This document shows positions 52,567 to 62,285 of a DNA stretch of 64,000 nt, in pieces. The notes under the pieces were generated by a model, which was not told where the DNA came from, searched no databases, and worked only from the letters and a program-made list of their open reading frames with translations. The stretch lies in the NCBI RefSeq assembly GCF_002250505.1, contig NZ_NJGY01000001.1:2008507-2072506 (forward strand), in the 5' to 3' direction. The first letter of the stretch is position 1, and the number at the start of each line of letters is the position of its first letter. The translations under genes were made by a program, and so were the position numbers. The stretch comes from Janthinobacterium sp. PC23-8. Its GTDB lineage: Bacteria > Pseudomonadota > Gammaproteobacteria > Burkholderiales > Burkholderiaceae_D.

Positions 52567-52709
52567 CGGCGGGCGCAGTCGGCTCTAAGCTGGAGTGCGG
52601 ACATGATACCGGAGTTTGGGGGCGCCCAGCGGGGGCGCCGAGCCGTGGGGCGCCGAGTCCGCCATGATGCCACGCGTTTGGCGCACCGGAAAAAAGCGGG
52701 CCACAAGGC

Positions 52710-52715
52710 TATAAT
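52710..52715 (+). promoter_or_regulatory. Minus 10 element close to the marR start
   Basis: A perfect TATAAT ending nine bases before the A of the ATG at 52724. Transcription would begin at about 52722, leaving almost no leader. The minus 35 region (CGGAAA) is poor. Confidence 0.4.
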
Positions 52716-52723
52716 CACGGCCT

Positions 52724-53158
52724 ATGGGTGAACGATATTTAAAAAGTATCCGGCTGCTGGCTGAGTGCATGCAAGGCTTCGAACGGTTTTCGAGCGACTT
52801 CGTGCGCCAGTACGGCCTGACGCATGCGCAGTTCGACATTATCGCCACGCTGGGCAATACTTGCGGCATGTCCTACAAGGAACTGGGGCAGAAAACCCTG
52901 ATTGCCAAGGGCACGCTGACGGGGGTGATCGAGCGGCTGGAACAAAAGGGACTGGTCCGGCGCGAACGCTGCCCGCGCGACAAGCGTTCCTATTTCGTGC
53001 GCCTGAGCTGTGAAGGCGAGCAAGTGTTTCATGACGTGTTCCCCAAGCTCACCACGCAAGGGCAACGCCTGTTTGACGGCTATACCGAAGACGATTTCGT
53101 TCGACTGGAAACCACCCTGGCGGGACTGAAACAGGCCATTGCAAACGGCCACAGCTGA
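52724..53158 (+). CDS. MarR family transcriptional regulator
   Basis: A 144-residue winged-helix regulator. FVRQYGLTHAQFDIIATLGNTCGMSYKELGQ, then TGVIERLEQKGLVRRERCPRDKRSYFVRLS, give the recognition helix and the wing with the conserved DxR (RDKRS). It should bind DNA as a dimer and respond to a small aromatic or redox signal. There is no ribosome site before the ATG at 52724, and a TATAAT sits just before it, so the messenger may be leaderless. The following small gene overlaps or abuts its 3' end. Confidence 0.9.
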   Translation: MGERYLKSIRLLAECMQGFERFSSDFVRQYGLTHAQFDIIATLGNTCGMSYKELGQKTLIAKGTLTGVIERLEQKGLVRRERCPRDKRSYFVRLSCEGEQVFHDVFPKLTTQGQRLFDGYTEDDFVRLETTLAGLKQAIANGHS

Positions 53159-53201
53159 AAACTCATCAAGCAAGCATCTGAATATATCAAAGGAAACCAA
53201 G

Positions 53202-53486
53202 TTGAAAACCTCCCTGCTCGACGGCAAAAAACCTGCACATTTCGATAAACACATCATCGGCAACCTGCTGCTCAACGCCAGCACGCCGGAACTGGTACGC
53301 CAGGAAAAACTGATCATCGGCATCCGCAACGAAGACGGCGAAATCTACCGCCTGATCGGCGCCACCAAGCACAACAGTTTCATGAACGCGGTCGAGGAAT
53401 TGTTCGACCTGGGCCTGACGGATGAACTGGAAGACAGCGACGAACTGGTCGAAGGCTGCGACGCCATTTTCAGTGAAGTGTTGTAA
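53202..53486 (+). CDS. Small acidic protein of unknown function
   Basis: A 94-residue protein, starting at a TTG at 53202 preceded by AAAGGA about nine bases upstream; an ATG at 53139 in the same frame has no ribosome site and lies inside the marR end, so TTG is preferred. The sequence is acidic at the C-terminus (LTDELEDSDELVEGCDAIF) with a helix-rich middle. No family recognised. Probably cotranscribed with marR, 43 bases upstream. Confidence 0.65.
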   Translation: MKTSLLDGKKPAHFDKHIIGNLLLNASTPELVRQEKLIIGIRNEDGEIYRLIGATKHNSFMNAVEELFDLGLTDELEDSDELVEGCDAIFSEVL

Positions 53487-53498
53487 ACCGTAAGGCTT

Positions 53499-53541
53499 GC
53501 AACATGGCCATGGCACGCCGGGTGCGGCATGGCCATGTTGC
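53499..53541. repeat. Long perfect inverted repeat with palindromic arms
   Basis: GCAACATGGCCATG at 53499-53512 and its exact inverse at 53528-53541 form a 14-base-pair stem; GCAC/GTGC inside the 15-base centre can extend it. Each arm holds the self-complementary CATGGCCATG. No T run follows, so a simple intrinsic terminator is unlikely in either direction. Confidence 0.7.
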
Positions 53542-53623
53542 ATGGATCAGGCGCTTGCTTGCTAAAAATGGCATGTTTGCGAAAAAATCAAGTTGAAAAA
53601 GTTCCGCACAGAAATATTGCGAG

Positions 53624-53629
53624 TATAAT
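53624..53629 (+). promoter_or_regulatory. Minus 10 element close to the HDOD gene start
   Basis: A perfect TATAAT ending eight bases before the A of the ATG at 53637, with a T-rich stretch and no ribosome site between. Same arrangement as before the marR gene. Confidence 0.4.
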
Positions 53630-53636
53630 TTTTTCG

Positions 53637-54485
53637 ATGAACAGACTCGACGCCTTTAAAAGTATCGCCGCATCAGCTGGCCGTGGCGAGCTCACTTTCC
53701 CCGCCAACGTGAACGCTTCGCTCAAGCTGCAGCAGGCGCTGGCCGATCCCGATTGCCATATCGAAGCGGCCGCCAAGCTGGTGCAGGCCGACCCGCTGCT
53801 GGCCGCGCGCACGGTGGCGATCGCCAATTCGGCCGCCTTCAACCGTTCCGGCGTCGACATTACCAGCGTGCGCAATGCGGTGCAGCGCCTCGGCGTGCGC
53901 ACCTTGCAATCGGTGGTGGCCGCGCTGATCGTGCGCCAGCTGGGCAGCACCATCACCGACCCCATACTGCAGGCCAAGGCGGCCCAGCTATGGGAGCACA
54001 CGGCCCATGTGGCGGCGCTGTCGCAGGTGATCGCGCGGCGCGTCACCCGTGTCGACGCCGATACGGCGCTGTTTGCCGGCATCATGCATGAAGTAGGCGG
54101 CTTTTATCTGCTCGCGCGCGCGGCCGAGTTTCCGGGTCTGCTCGATGGCGAACCGCAGGAATGGATCGAATATGGCGAGCAGGCCATCGGCCAGGGCGTG
54201 CTGACCAAGCTGAAAGTACCGGAAGCGGTGATGGGCGCCATCGCCTCGCTGTGGGAAGGCATGCGCGCCATTCCGCCCGAGTCGCTGGGCGACACCCTGC
54301 TGCTGGCCAACGACCTGGCCCCCGTTGCCTCACCGCTCAACGAAAACCCGGCCGCCATTGCCGTGCGCTCGGCCCGCGCCGCGCGCGGCATCGACTGCCT
54401 GATCGGCGGCCAGGAGACGCTCTCGAACATCCTGGCCGACGCCGACGAGGAAGTGCAGTCGCTGCTGCATGTGCTGGTGCATTAA
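53637..54485 (+). CDS. HDOD domain protein
   Basis: A 282-residue protein made almost wholly of an HDOD domain (about 15-215): FPANVNASLKLQQALADPDCHIEAAAKLVQADPLLAARTVAIANSAAF-like order with the VRNAVQRLGVRTLQSVVAAL block, and TALFAGIMHEVGGFYLL where HD-type enzymes have a metal site (here HE without the full HD pair). HDOD proteins are signalling or regulatory, often linked to cyclic-di-GMP, motility or DNA stress, without proven catalysis. The ATG at 53637 lacks a ribosome site; see the TATAAT just upstream. The only earlier in-frame starts would add a non-coding-looking stretch. Confidence 0.9.
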   Translation: MNRLDAFKSIAASAGRGELTFPANVNASLKLQQALADPDCHIEAAAKLVQADPLLAARTVAIANSAAFNRSGVDITSVRNAVQRLGVRTLQSVVAALIVRQLGSTITDPILQAKAAQLWEHTAHVAALSQVIARRVTRVDADTALFAGIMHEVGGFYLLARAAEFPGLLDGEPQEWIEYGEQAIGQGVLTKLKVPEAVMGAIASLWEGMRAIPPESLGDTLLLANDLAPVASPLNENPAAIAVRSARAARGIDCLIGGQETLSNILADADEEVQSLLHVLVH

Positions 54486-54643
54486 TCCTTCGTCACCGGC
54501 GCCACTGGCGCCGGTAACGGCTTGGCAGTCTCGACAATCAATACATGCTTGTCGATCGCCGGCGTGCGCTGCCGTTGCTGTACCACCAAGGTGGCAATCG
54601 CCTTTGTGCCGAGCAAGGGTTGGGGATGGCGGAACGTGAACAT
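54482..54643 (-). CDS. Possible 53-residue protein
   Basis: A short minus-strand frame from ATG 54643 (AGGA six bases upstream) to TAA at 54482, overlapping the HDOD stop. The product (MFTFRHPQPLLGTKAIATLVV at its start, then basic and a Pro/Val-rich tail) has plausible codon use but no known relatives in memory. Its tail coincides with a GC hairpin (ACCGGCGCC at 54495-54503 with GGCGCCGGT at 54507-54515) that could instead be a transcript-end structure of the HDOD gene. The rest of 54486-54834 shows only the terminator below. Confidence 0.35.
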   Translation of the reverse strand: MFTFRHPQPLLGTKAIATLVVQQRQRTPAIDKHVLIVETAKPLPAPVAPVTKD

Positions 54644-54708
54644 GGCGGTCCTGGTCGGTCAATGTGTGTTGCCTAAATGCAGGCAGTTATCAACTTTTCA
54701 AGCGGCAC

Positions 54709-54734
54709 AAAAAAAAACCCGCTCGAAAGCGGGT
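54709..54734 (-). terminator. Intrinsic terminator of the glutathione transferase gene
   Basis: On the minus strand ACCCGCT pairs with AGCGGGT around TTCG, followed by nine T. Confidence 0.88.
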
Positions 54735-54834
54735 AAAGTCCAAAGCTAGGGATGTCCTGAAAGAGACAGTACCATCTTATGTCCGCCCTCGCGCACGCTC
54801 CGTGCGTTGGCGCACTTAAAGCGACACGATCGCC

Positions 54835-55452
54835 TTACCACAGCGGATTGGTCTGCTGCCAGGCCGGCAGCTGCTGCACTCTGGCAAACCAGGCTTGCAG
54901 GTGTGCATACTGCGCCAGCGGCAATGCCACCTTCTCGCTGTACATCATCGGTGCGGCCAGGGCGAAGTCGGCCAGGCTGACGTTGTTGCCGCAGACCCAG
55001 CTGCGCCCGGCCAGATGATGGTCGAGCACCAGCGCGCATTCGGTCAGTTCGCGCTCGCCGCGCGCCACCTCCAGCGGATCGGCGTCGCCACCGCCCGTGA
55101 TGCCCTTCCAGGCCCGCTCCCACGTCAATACGCCAATGGCGGGCGCGAAGTGCTGGGCACACCAGAACATCCAGCGGTCGATGTCGGCGCGCGCCTGGGG
55201 TTCTTCGGGATACACGGTCTGGCCCGGCGCTTTGCCGGCCAGGTATTGCATGATGGCGCACGACTCCCACAGCAAAAAGGCGCCATCGGCCAGCACCGGC
55301 ACCTTGACGTTGGGGTTGAGCTCGGCCAGGCGGCGGCGGTCGTCCATGTTCATCAGGTCGACTTCGGCCAGTTCCACCGGCAGGTCAAGGTGGATCGCCG
55401 TCATCAGGGTACGGCGGGCGTTGGACGACATGGGGTTGTGATACAGGCGCAT
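54835..55452 (-). CDS. Glutathione S-transferase family protein
   Basis: A 205-residue cytosolic protein with a thioredoxin-like N-terminal domain (MRLYHNPMSSNARRTLM, then NPNVKVPVLADGAFLLWESCAI with the cis-Pro and the glutathione-binding Glu-Ser) and an all-helical C-terminal domain (LADFALAAPMM). The Ser of PMSSNAR is the likely activating residue, as in theta/beta-like bacterial GSTs. The ATG at 55452 is preferred over that at 55458 because GGAG lies eight bases before it. It follows the WYL regulator by 82 bases and may be its target. Confidence 0.88.
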   Translation of the reverse strand: MRLYHNPMSSNARRTLMTAIHLDLPVELAEVDLMNMDDRRRLAELNPNVKVPVLADGAFLLWESCAIMQYLAGKAPGQTVYPEEPQARADIDRWMFWCAQHFAPAIGVLTWERAWKGITGGGDADPLEVARGERELTECALVLDHHLAGRSWVCGNNVSLADFALAAPMMYSEKVALPLAQYAHLQAWFARVQQLPAWQQTNPLW

Positions 55453-55534
55453 GATCATGGCTCCGGTCAGTGAAGAAGCCACCATGGTAAGAGCCGGCAC
55501 TGACAGTTTTTGTCAGCAGAAAAAGCTAAGCAAG

Positions 55535-56242
55535 TTAACTTTCCGGCTCGATATCATACATCTTGCGCCACACGCCGAGCAGCTCGTGGCGCCGCTTCGG
55601 ATAGCGTTCGCCGCTGTCCACGCTGGCGATGCGGTCGATGCGGAAATGGCGGTAGTCGCCGCGCAATTCGCACCAGGCGGCCAGCAGGCGCTTGCCTTCG
55701 AAATAGGCCAGCGCGAACGGCCAGACGGTGCGCGCGGTGGCGCTGCCGTGCTCGTCCTGGTAAGCGAGGGTCAGCTTGCATTCATGGCGGATCGCCTCGC
55801 GCACCGGCTGCACGAAGCGGTCGGCGGCAGCGTCGGCATCGGCCGCCCGGCCCAGCGGCACCCACAAGCTGGTCTCGGCGATGCTGTCGCGCAAGTCGCG
55901 CCGATCACTTGAACAGGCAGCGGCGATTTTTGCCAGCGCGGCGCTGGCCGCCTGCGCCAGCGCCGCATCGCCCTGGCGGCGCACCCAGCGCGCGCCCAGC
56001 ACCAGCGCTTCGAGTTCATCGGCATCGAACATTAGCGGTGGCAAGAAGGTGCCGCGGCGCAGCAGATAGCCGACGCCGGCCTCGCCCTGCAGCGGCGCGC
56101 CCAGCTCGGCCAGGGTCTGGATATCGCGGTAGATCGTGCGTTCGGAAACACCGAGCTGCTGCGCCAGCTGGGCCGCCGTGACCGGCACCCGTTTGGCGCG
56201 CATGGCGTCCATCAATAGAAACAAGCGGCCGCTGCGGCTCAT
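55535..56242 (-). CDS. YafY-type regulator with HTH and WYL domains
   Basis: A 235-residue transcription factor. An N-terminal winged helix (SGRLFLLMDAMRAKR, then VTAAQLAQQLGVSERTIYRDIQTL) is followed by a WYL-type ligand domain (about 135-225: LTLAYQDEHGSATARTVWPFALAYFEGKRLLAAWCELRG-like order, with the FRIDRI strand). WYL domains sense nucleotides or small ligands. AGGTGA lies eight bases before the ATG. Genes of this type often control an adjacent GST or glyoxalase gene, as could be the case here. Confidence 0.9.
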   Translation of the reverse strand: MSRSGRLFLLMDAMRAKRVPVTAAQLAQQLGVSERTIYRDIQTLAELGAPLQGEAGVGYLLRRGTFLPPLMFDADELEALVLGARWVRRQGDAALAQAASAALAKIAAACSSDRRDLRDSIAETSLWVPLGRAADADAAADRFVQPVREAIRHECKLTLAYQDEHGSATARTVWPFALAYFEGKRLLAAWCELRGDYRHFRIDRIASVDSGERYPKRRHELLGVWRKMYDIEPES

Positions 56243-56256
56243 GATGCGCTCACCTG

Positions 56257-56285
56257 AAAAAAACGGCCACCTGCGGCGACCGTTC
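56257..56285 (-). terminator. Intrinsic terminator after secF
   Basis: On the minus strand AACGGTCGCC pairs with GGTGGCCGTT (two G-T pairs) around a short loop, followed by seven T. Confidence 0.8.
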
Positions 56286-56311
56286 TGATGGTTCGGGGTA
56301 CTGAAACCGGC

Positions 56312-57334
56312 TTACACCACGGCGCCGTCGGTTTCGTCTTTTTCCTTGACCGGCTTGATCAGGTCTTCGCGCTTCACGCCCAGCCACATGGCGATCGCCG
56401 CCGCCACGAACACCGACGAGTAAATGCCGAAGCAGATGCCGATGGTCAGCGCCAGCGCGAAATGGTGCAGGGTCTGGCCGCCGAAGACCAGCATCGACAA
56501 CACCATCATCTGGGTCGAGCCGTGGGTGATGATGGTACGCGAAATGGTGCTGGTGATCGCACTGTCGATCACTTCATGCACGGAGGCCTTGCGCTGCTTG
56601 CGGAAGTTTTCGCGGATACGGTCAAAGATCACCACCGATTCGTTGACGGAATAGCCGAGCACGGCCAGGATCGCCGCCAGCACCGTCAGCGAGAATTCCC
56701 ACTGGAAGTAGGCGAAGAAGCCCAGGATGATCACCACGTCGTGCAGGTTGGCAATAATCGCCGCGACGGCGTATTTCCATTCGAAGCGCACGGCCAGGTA
56801 GATCATTACAAACACGACAACCATTACCAGTGCGTTAAGGCCGTTCTGCGCCAGTTCCTCGCCCACTTGCGGGCCGACGAATTCGACCTTTTGCAGCAAC
56901 ACCGCTTCATTGCCGGCCGCGTCCATGCAGGCGCTCTTGATGACGTGCTCGCCCTTGTCGGTAACGGTATCGATGCCCTTGGTCGCGCCCTGCTCGACCT
57001 TGCACAGGGCGTCGAACACGCGCTGCGAGGTATTGGCGGCGGACACGCCTTTTTCCACCGGCAGGCGGATCATGACGTCGCGCGCCGTATCGAAGCTGGT
57101 CACGCCGGGCTCTTCATAGCCCATCTTGATCAGGGTGCTGCGGATGCTTTCCAGGTTGGCGGCCTTGGGGTACTTGACCTCCATCACCGTGCCGCCCTTG
57201 AACTCGACCGACAGGTGCAAGCCCTTGTGGAACAGGAAGAAGACGGCGGCCACGAAGGTCAGCGCCGAAATCACGTTGAAAATCAACGCATGGCGCATGA
57301 AGGGAATATCTTTTTTGATCCGGAAAAATTCCAT
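56312..57334 (-). CDS. secF: Protein translocase subunit SecF
   Basis: A 340-residue inner-membrane protein with one N-terminal helix (about 15-35), a periplasmic domain with VEFKGGTVMEV, and five C-terminal helices containing the VVIFDRIRENFRK signature. With SecD it uses the proton gradient to pull exported proteins out of SecYEG. GAGGA precedes the ATG. It is the last gene of the queA-tgt-yajC-secD-secF cluster and has its own terminator. Confidence 0.97.
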   Translation of the reverse strand: MEFFRIKKDIPFMRHALIFNVISALTFVAAVFFLFHKGLHLSVEFKGGTVMEVKYPKAANLESIRSTLIKMGYEEPGVTSFDTARDVMIRLPVEKGVSAANTSQRVFDALCKVEQGATKGIDTVTDKGEHVIKSACMDAAGNEAVLLQKVEFVGPQVGEELAQNGLNALVMVVVFVMIYLAVRFEWKYAVAAIIANLHDVVIILGFFAYFQWEFSLTVLAAILAVLGYSVNESVVIFDRIRENFRKQRKASVHEVIDSAITSTISRTIITHGSTQMMVLSMLVFGGQTLHHFALALTIGICFGIYSSVFVAAAIAMWLGVKREDLIKPVKEKDETDGAVV

Positions 57335-57425
57335 GAAATCCTCTGAGTTCTGTTCTGTGCGTCCGGCGGCATGGCCACCGGACGCTATCGCTGTTGACGC
57401 TATGTAGGCAGGGCCGGGGCGCCGC

Positions 57426-59291
57426 TTACTTGCTGGTGCCCGGTACCCAGACCGTGCCGATCGACAGGCCGGTCAGCTTTTTCTTGCGGCCATACCAGAG
57501 GTTGACCACGCCGCGCGACACAAAGACGGAGGAGAACATCGAGGTCAGGATGCCCAGGCAATGCACGACGGCGAAGCCGCGCACCGGACCGCTGCCGAAG
57601 GCCAGCAGCGCCAGGCCGACGATCAGGGTGGTCACGTTCGAATCGAGAATCGTGGCCCAGGCGCGGTCGAAACCGGCGGAAATGGCCGCCTGCGGCGTGC
57701 TGCCGGCGCGCAGTTCTTCACGGATACGCTCATTGATCAGCACGTTGGCGTCAATCGCCATGCCCAGCGCCAGCGCAATGGCGGCAATACCAGGCAAGGT
57801 CAGGGTGACCTGGATCATCGACAGCAGGCCGATCAGCAGCAACAGGTTGGAGGCCAGGGCCAGCACGCTGAAAGCGCCAAACAGCATGTAGTAGGCGATC
57901 ATGAAGATGGCGATGGCGATAAAGCCATACAAGGTCGAGTGGAAGCCCTTGGCGATATTTTCAGCGCCCAGTTGCGGTCCGATGGTGCGTTCTTCGATGA
58001 CCGTCATCGGCGCCGACAAGGCGCCCGAACGCAGCAGCAGCGACAGTTCGTTGGCGTTTTCGGCGCCGCCCATGCCGGTGATCTGGAAGCGCGAACCGAG
58101 TTCCTGCTGGATGGTGGCGACCGACAAGACTTCCGGCTTGCCTTTTTCAAACAGCACGATGGCCATGCGCTTGCCGACTTTTTCACGGGTCGCTTCGCGC
58201 ATCTTGCGGCCACCGTCGCCGTTCAGGTCGATCGACACGGCCGCCTGCTGGTTCTGGTCAAAGCTGGCGGTGGCGCTGGAGATATAGTCGCCCGTCAGGA
58301 TCACGTCTTTCGACAGCACGACCGGCACGCCCTTGCCGACGGTGAACAGTTCGGAGTTGAACGGAATTGCGCTCGACAGCTCGGTACCGGGCACGATGGT
58401 CTCGTCGACCAGGCGCACTTCCAGGGTGGCGGTGCGGCCGATGATGGCTTTCGCGCGAGCCACGTCCTGCACGCCCGGCAACTGCACCACGATGCGGTCG
58501 GGACCTTGCTGCTGGATCAGCGGCTCGGCCACGCCCAACTCGTTGACGCGCTTGGACAGGGTCGAAATATTCTGTTTGACGCCTTCATCGATGGTGGCTT
58601 TCAGGGCCGCCGGTTTCAGGGTGATGGCCAGTTTCAGGTCGCTGCCGGCGCCGGTATCGGCAAACGTCAGTTCGCTCATCTGGTCGGACAGGGCATTTTT
58701 TGCCTTCAGGCGCGTATCGGCGTCACGGAAATTGATTTCAATGCTGTCGCCCACGCGGTCGATGCCGGCGTGGCGGATATTCTTGTCACGCAGGATGCTG
58801 CGCGAAGCGGACTGGATGCCCTGCACTTTCTTGGTCAGCACGGCTTTCGAATCGACCTGCATCAAAAAGTGCACGCCGCCGCGCAAGTCCAGGCCCAGGA
58901 ACATCGGCAAGGCATGCAGTTTCTGCATCCACATCGGGGTATTGGCTTGCAGGTTGACCGTCACGATGTACGCGGGGTCGCTGGCGTCGGTGTTCAGATC
59001 CTTTTCCAGCACCAGTTTTGCCTTGAACTGGGTATCGGGATCGGCGAAACGCACGCGCACGGAGGCCAGATTGCCGGCGCCATCCATGGTGACACCTTCC
59101 GACTTGATGCTTTCTTTCGTCAATATCTGACCGACTTGCGTCATCAGGTCGCTCGTTACCTTGACGGTCGACCTGCCGCTGGTGACTTGCAACGCCGGTG
59201 ATTCACCGAAATAATTGGGCGCCGTATAGAGTGCACCCAGCAACAGGGCGACGGCGATAAGGATGTATTTCCAGGCAGGATAGCGATTCAT
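57426..59291 (-). CDS. secD: Protein translocase subunit SecD
   Basis: A 621-residue subunit of the SecDF-YajC complex. N-terminal helix (WKYILIAVALLLGALYTAPN), LDLRGGVHFLMQVD at about 135-148, a large periplasmic P1 domain, and a C-terminal six-helix region with ALGMAIDANVLINERIREELR. Length matches proteobacterial SecD (about 615). It lies between yajC and secF with gaps of about 90 bases on each side. Confidence 0.97.
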   Translation of the reverse strand: MNRYPAWKYILIAVALLLGALYTAPNYFGESPALQVTSGRSTVKVTSDLMTQVGQILTKESIKSEGVTMDGAGNLASVRVRFADPDTQFKAKLVLEKDLNTDASDPAYIVTVNLQANTPMWMQKLHALPMFLGLDLRGGVHFLMQVDSKAVLTKKVQGIQSASRSILRDKNIRHAGIDRVGDSIEINFRDADTRLKAKNALSDQMSELTFADTGAGSDLKLAITLKPAALKATIDEGVKQNISTLSKRVNELGVAEPLIQQQGPDRIVVQLPGVQDVARAKAIIGRTATLEVRLVDETIVPGTELSSAIPFNSELFTVGKGVPVVLSKDVILTGDYISSATASFDQNQQAAVSIDLNGDGGRKMREATREKVGKRMAIVLFEKGKPEVLSVATIQQELGSRFQITGMGGAENANELSLLLRSGALSAPMTVIEERTIGPQLGAENIAKGFHSTLYGFIAIAIFMIAYYMLFGAFSVLALASNLLLLIGLLSMIQVTLTLPGIAAIALALGMAIDANVLINERIREELRAGSTPQAAISAGFDRAWATILDSNVTTLIVGLALLAFGSGPVRGFAVVHCLGILTSMFSSVFVSRGVVNLWYGRKKKLTGLSIGTVWVPGTSK

Positions 59292-59384
59292 ATTGATTCA
59301 GCGTTCAGTGTTGAGCGTCGGAGGCGTCGAAGGCAGCACATCGGGCGGCGGGTAGCCGCCCGTATCACATCATGACGACAGTAA

Positions 59385-59717
59385 TTACAGCGCCTTCAGG
59401 GTGCCTTTTGGCAGCAAGGTGGTAATGGAGCTCTTCTGCACCATGATTTCGGTGCCGCTGGCCACTTCGATGGTGACGTAAGCGTCCACTACCTTGACAA
59501 CACGGCCCAGCATGCCGCCGGAGGTAACGACTTCGTCACCCTTGGCCAGCGCGTCCATCATCGCCCGTTGTTCTTTGGCGCGTTTTTGCTGTGGGCGGAT
59601 CATCAGGAAATACATGACCACGAACATCAATACCAGCGGCAAGAAGCTGGTCAGGTTGCCGCCGAGGCCCAGGGCATCGGTAGGGGCTTGCGCGTAAGCG
59701 TTGGAAATGAAAAACAC
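59385..59717 (-). CDS. yajC: Preprotein translocase subunit YajC
   Basis: A 110-residue small membrane protein: one helix at about 22-42 (LTSFLPLVLMFVVMYFLMI) followed by RPQQKRAKEQ and the cytoplasmic GDEVVTSGGMLGRV domain. The start codon is GTG, with GGAG six bases upstream. Member of the SecDF-YajC complex; position between tgt and secD is conserved in proteobacteria. Confidence 0.95.
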   Translation of the reverse strand: MFFISNAYAQAPTDALGLGGNLTSFLPLVLMFVVMYFLMIRPQQKRAKEQRAMMDALAKGDEVVTSGGMLGRVVKVVDAYVTIEVASGTEIMVQKSSITTLLPKGTLKAL

Positions 59718-59913
59718 GGTGACTCCAGTTCTAATCAGTTTGGAAAAATAGCGCTGTATTCTAGCATCGGCTGTCGTCCACTCTGCCCAAATGCAGGCAT
59801 GGCAGCTTCAAATGGGGCTAAAAAGGCATTATGCAATGCTTTCCCGCCCCAAACCAAGCGGCAAGACAGAAATCATGCGAGCAGGCCGGTGTGAGGCGGG
59901 TTCTAAGCAATTC

Positions 59914-62110
<2,197 letters not shown>

Positions 62111-62285
62111 GCGTTTTGCTTGAAAAGTACGTAACAATGATTAGGAGTGCGCAATGCGGCGTGTGGCACTATACTGTGCGCCTATACAGGCATTACAATA
62201 ATCCGCCGCAAGATTGTCTGCGCGGTACGCACGGGGTGTGCCGGACAACCCTCTATTTTACGCTAGCGGCAGCAAAATCTCTTAT

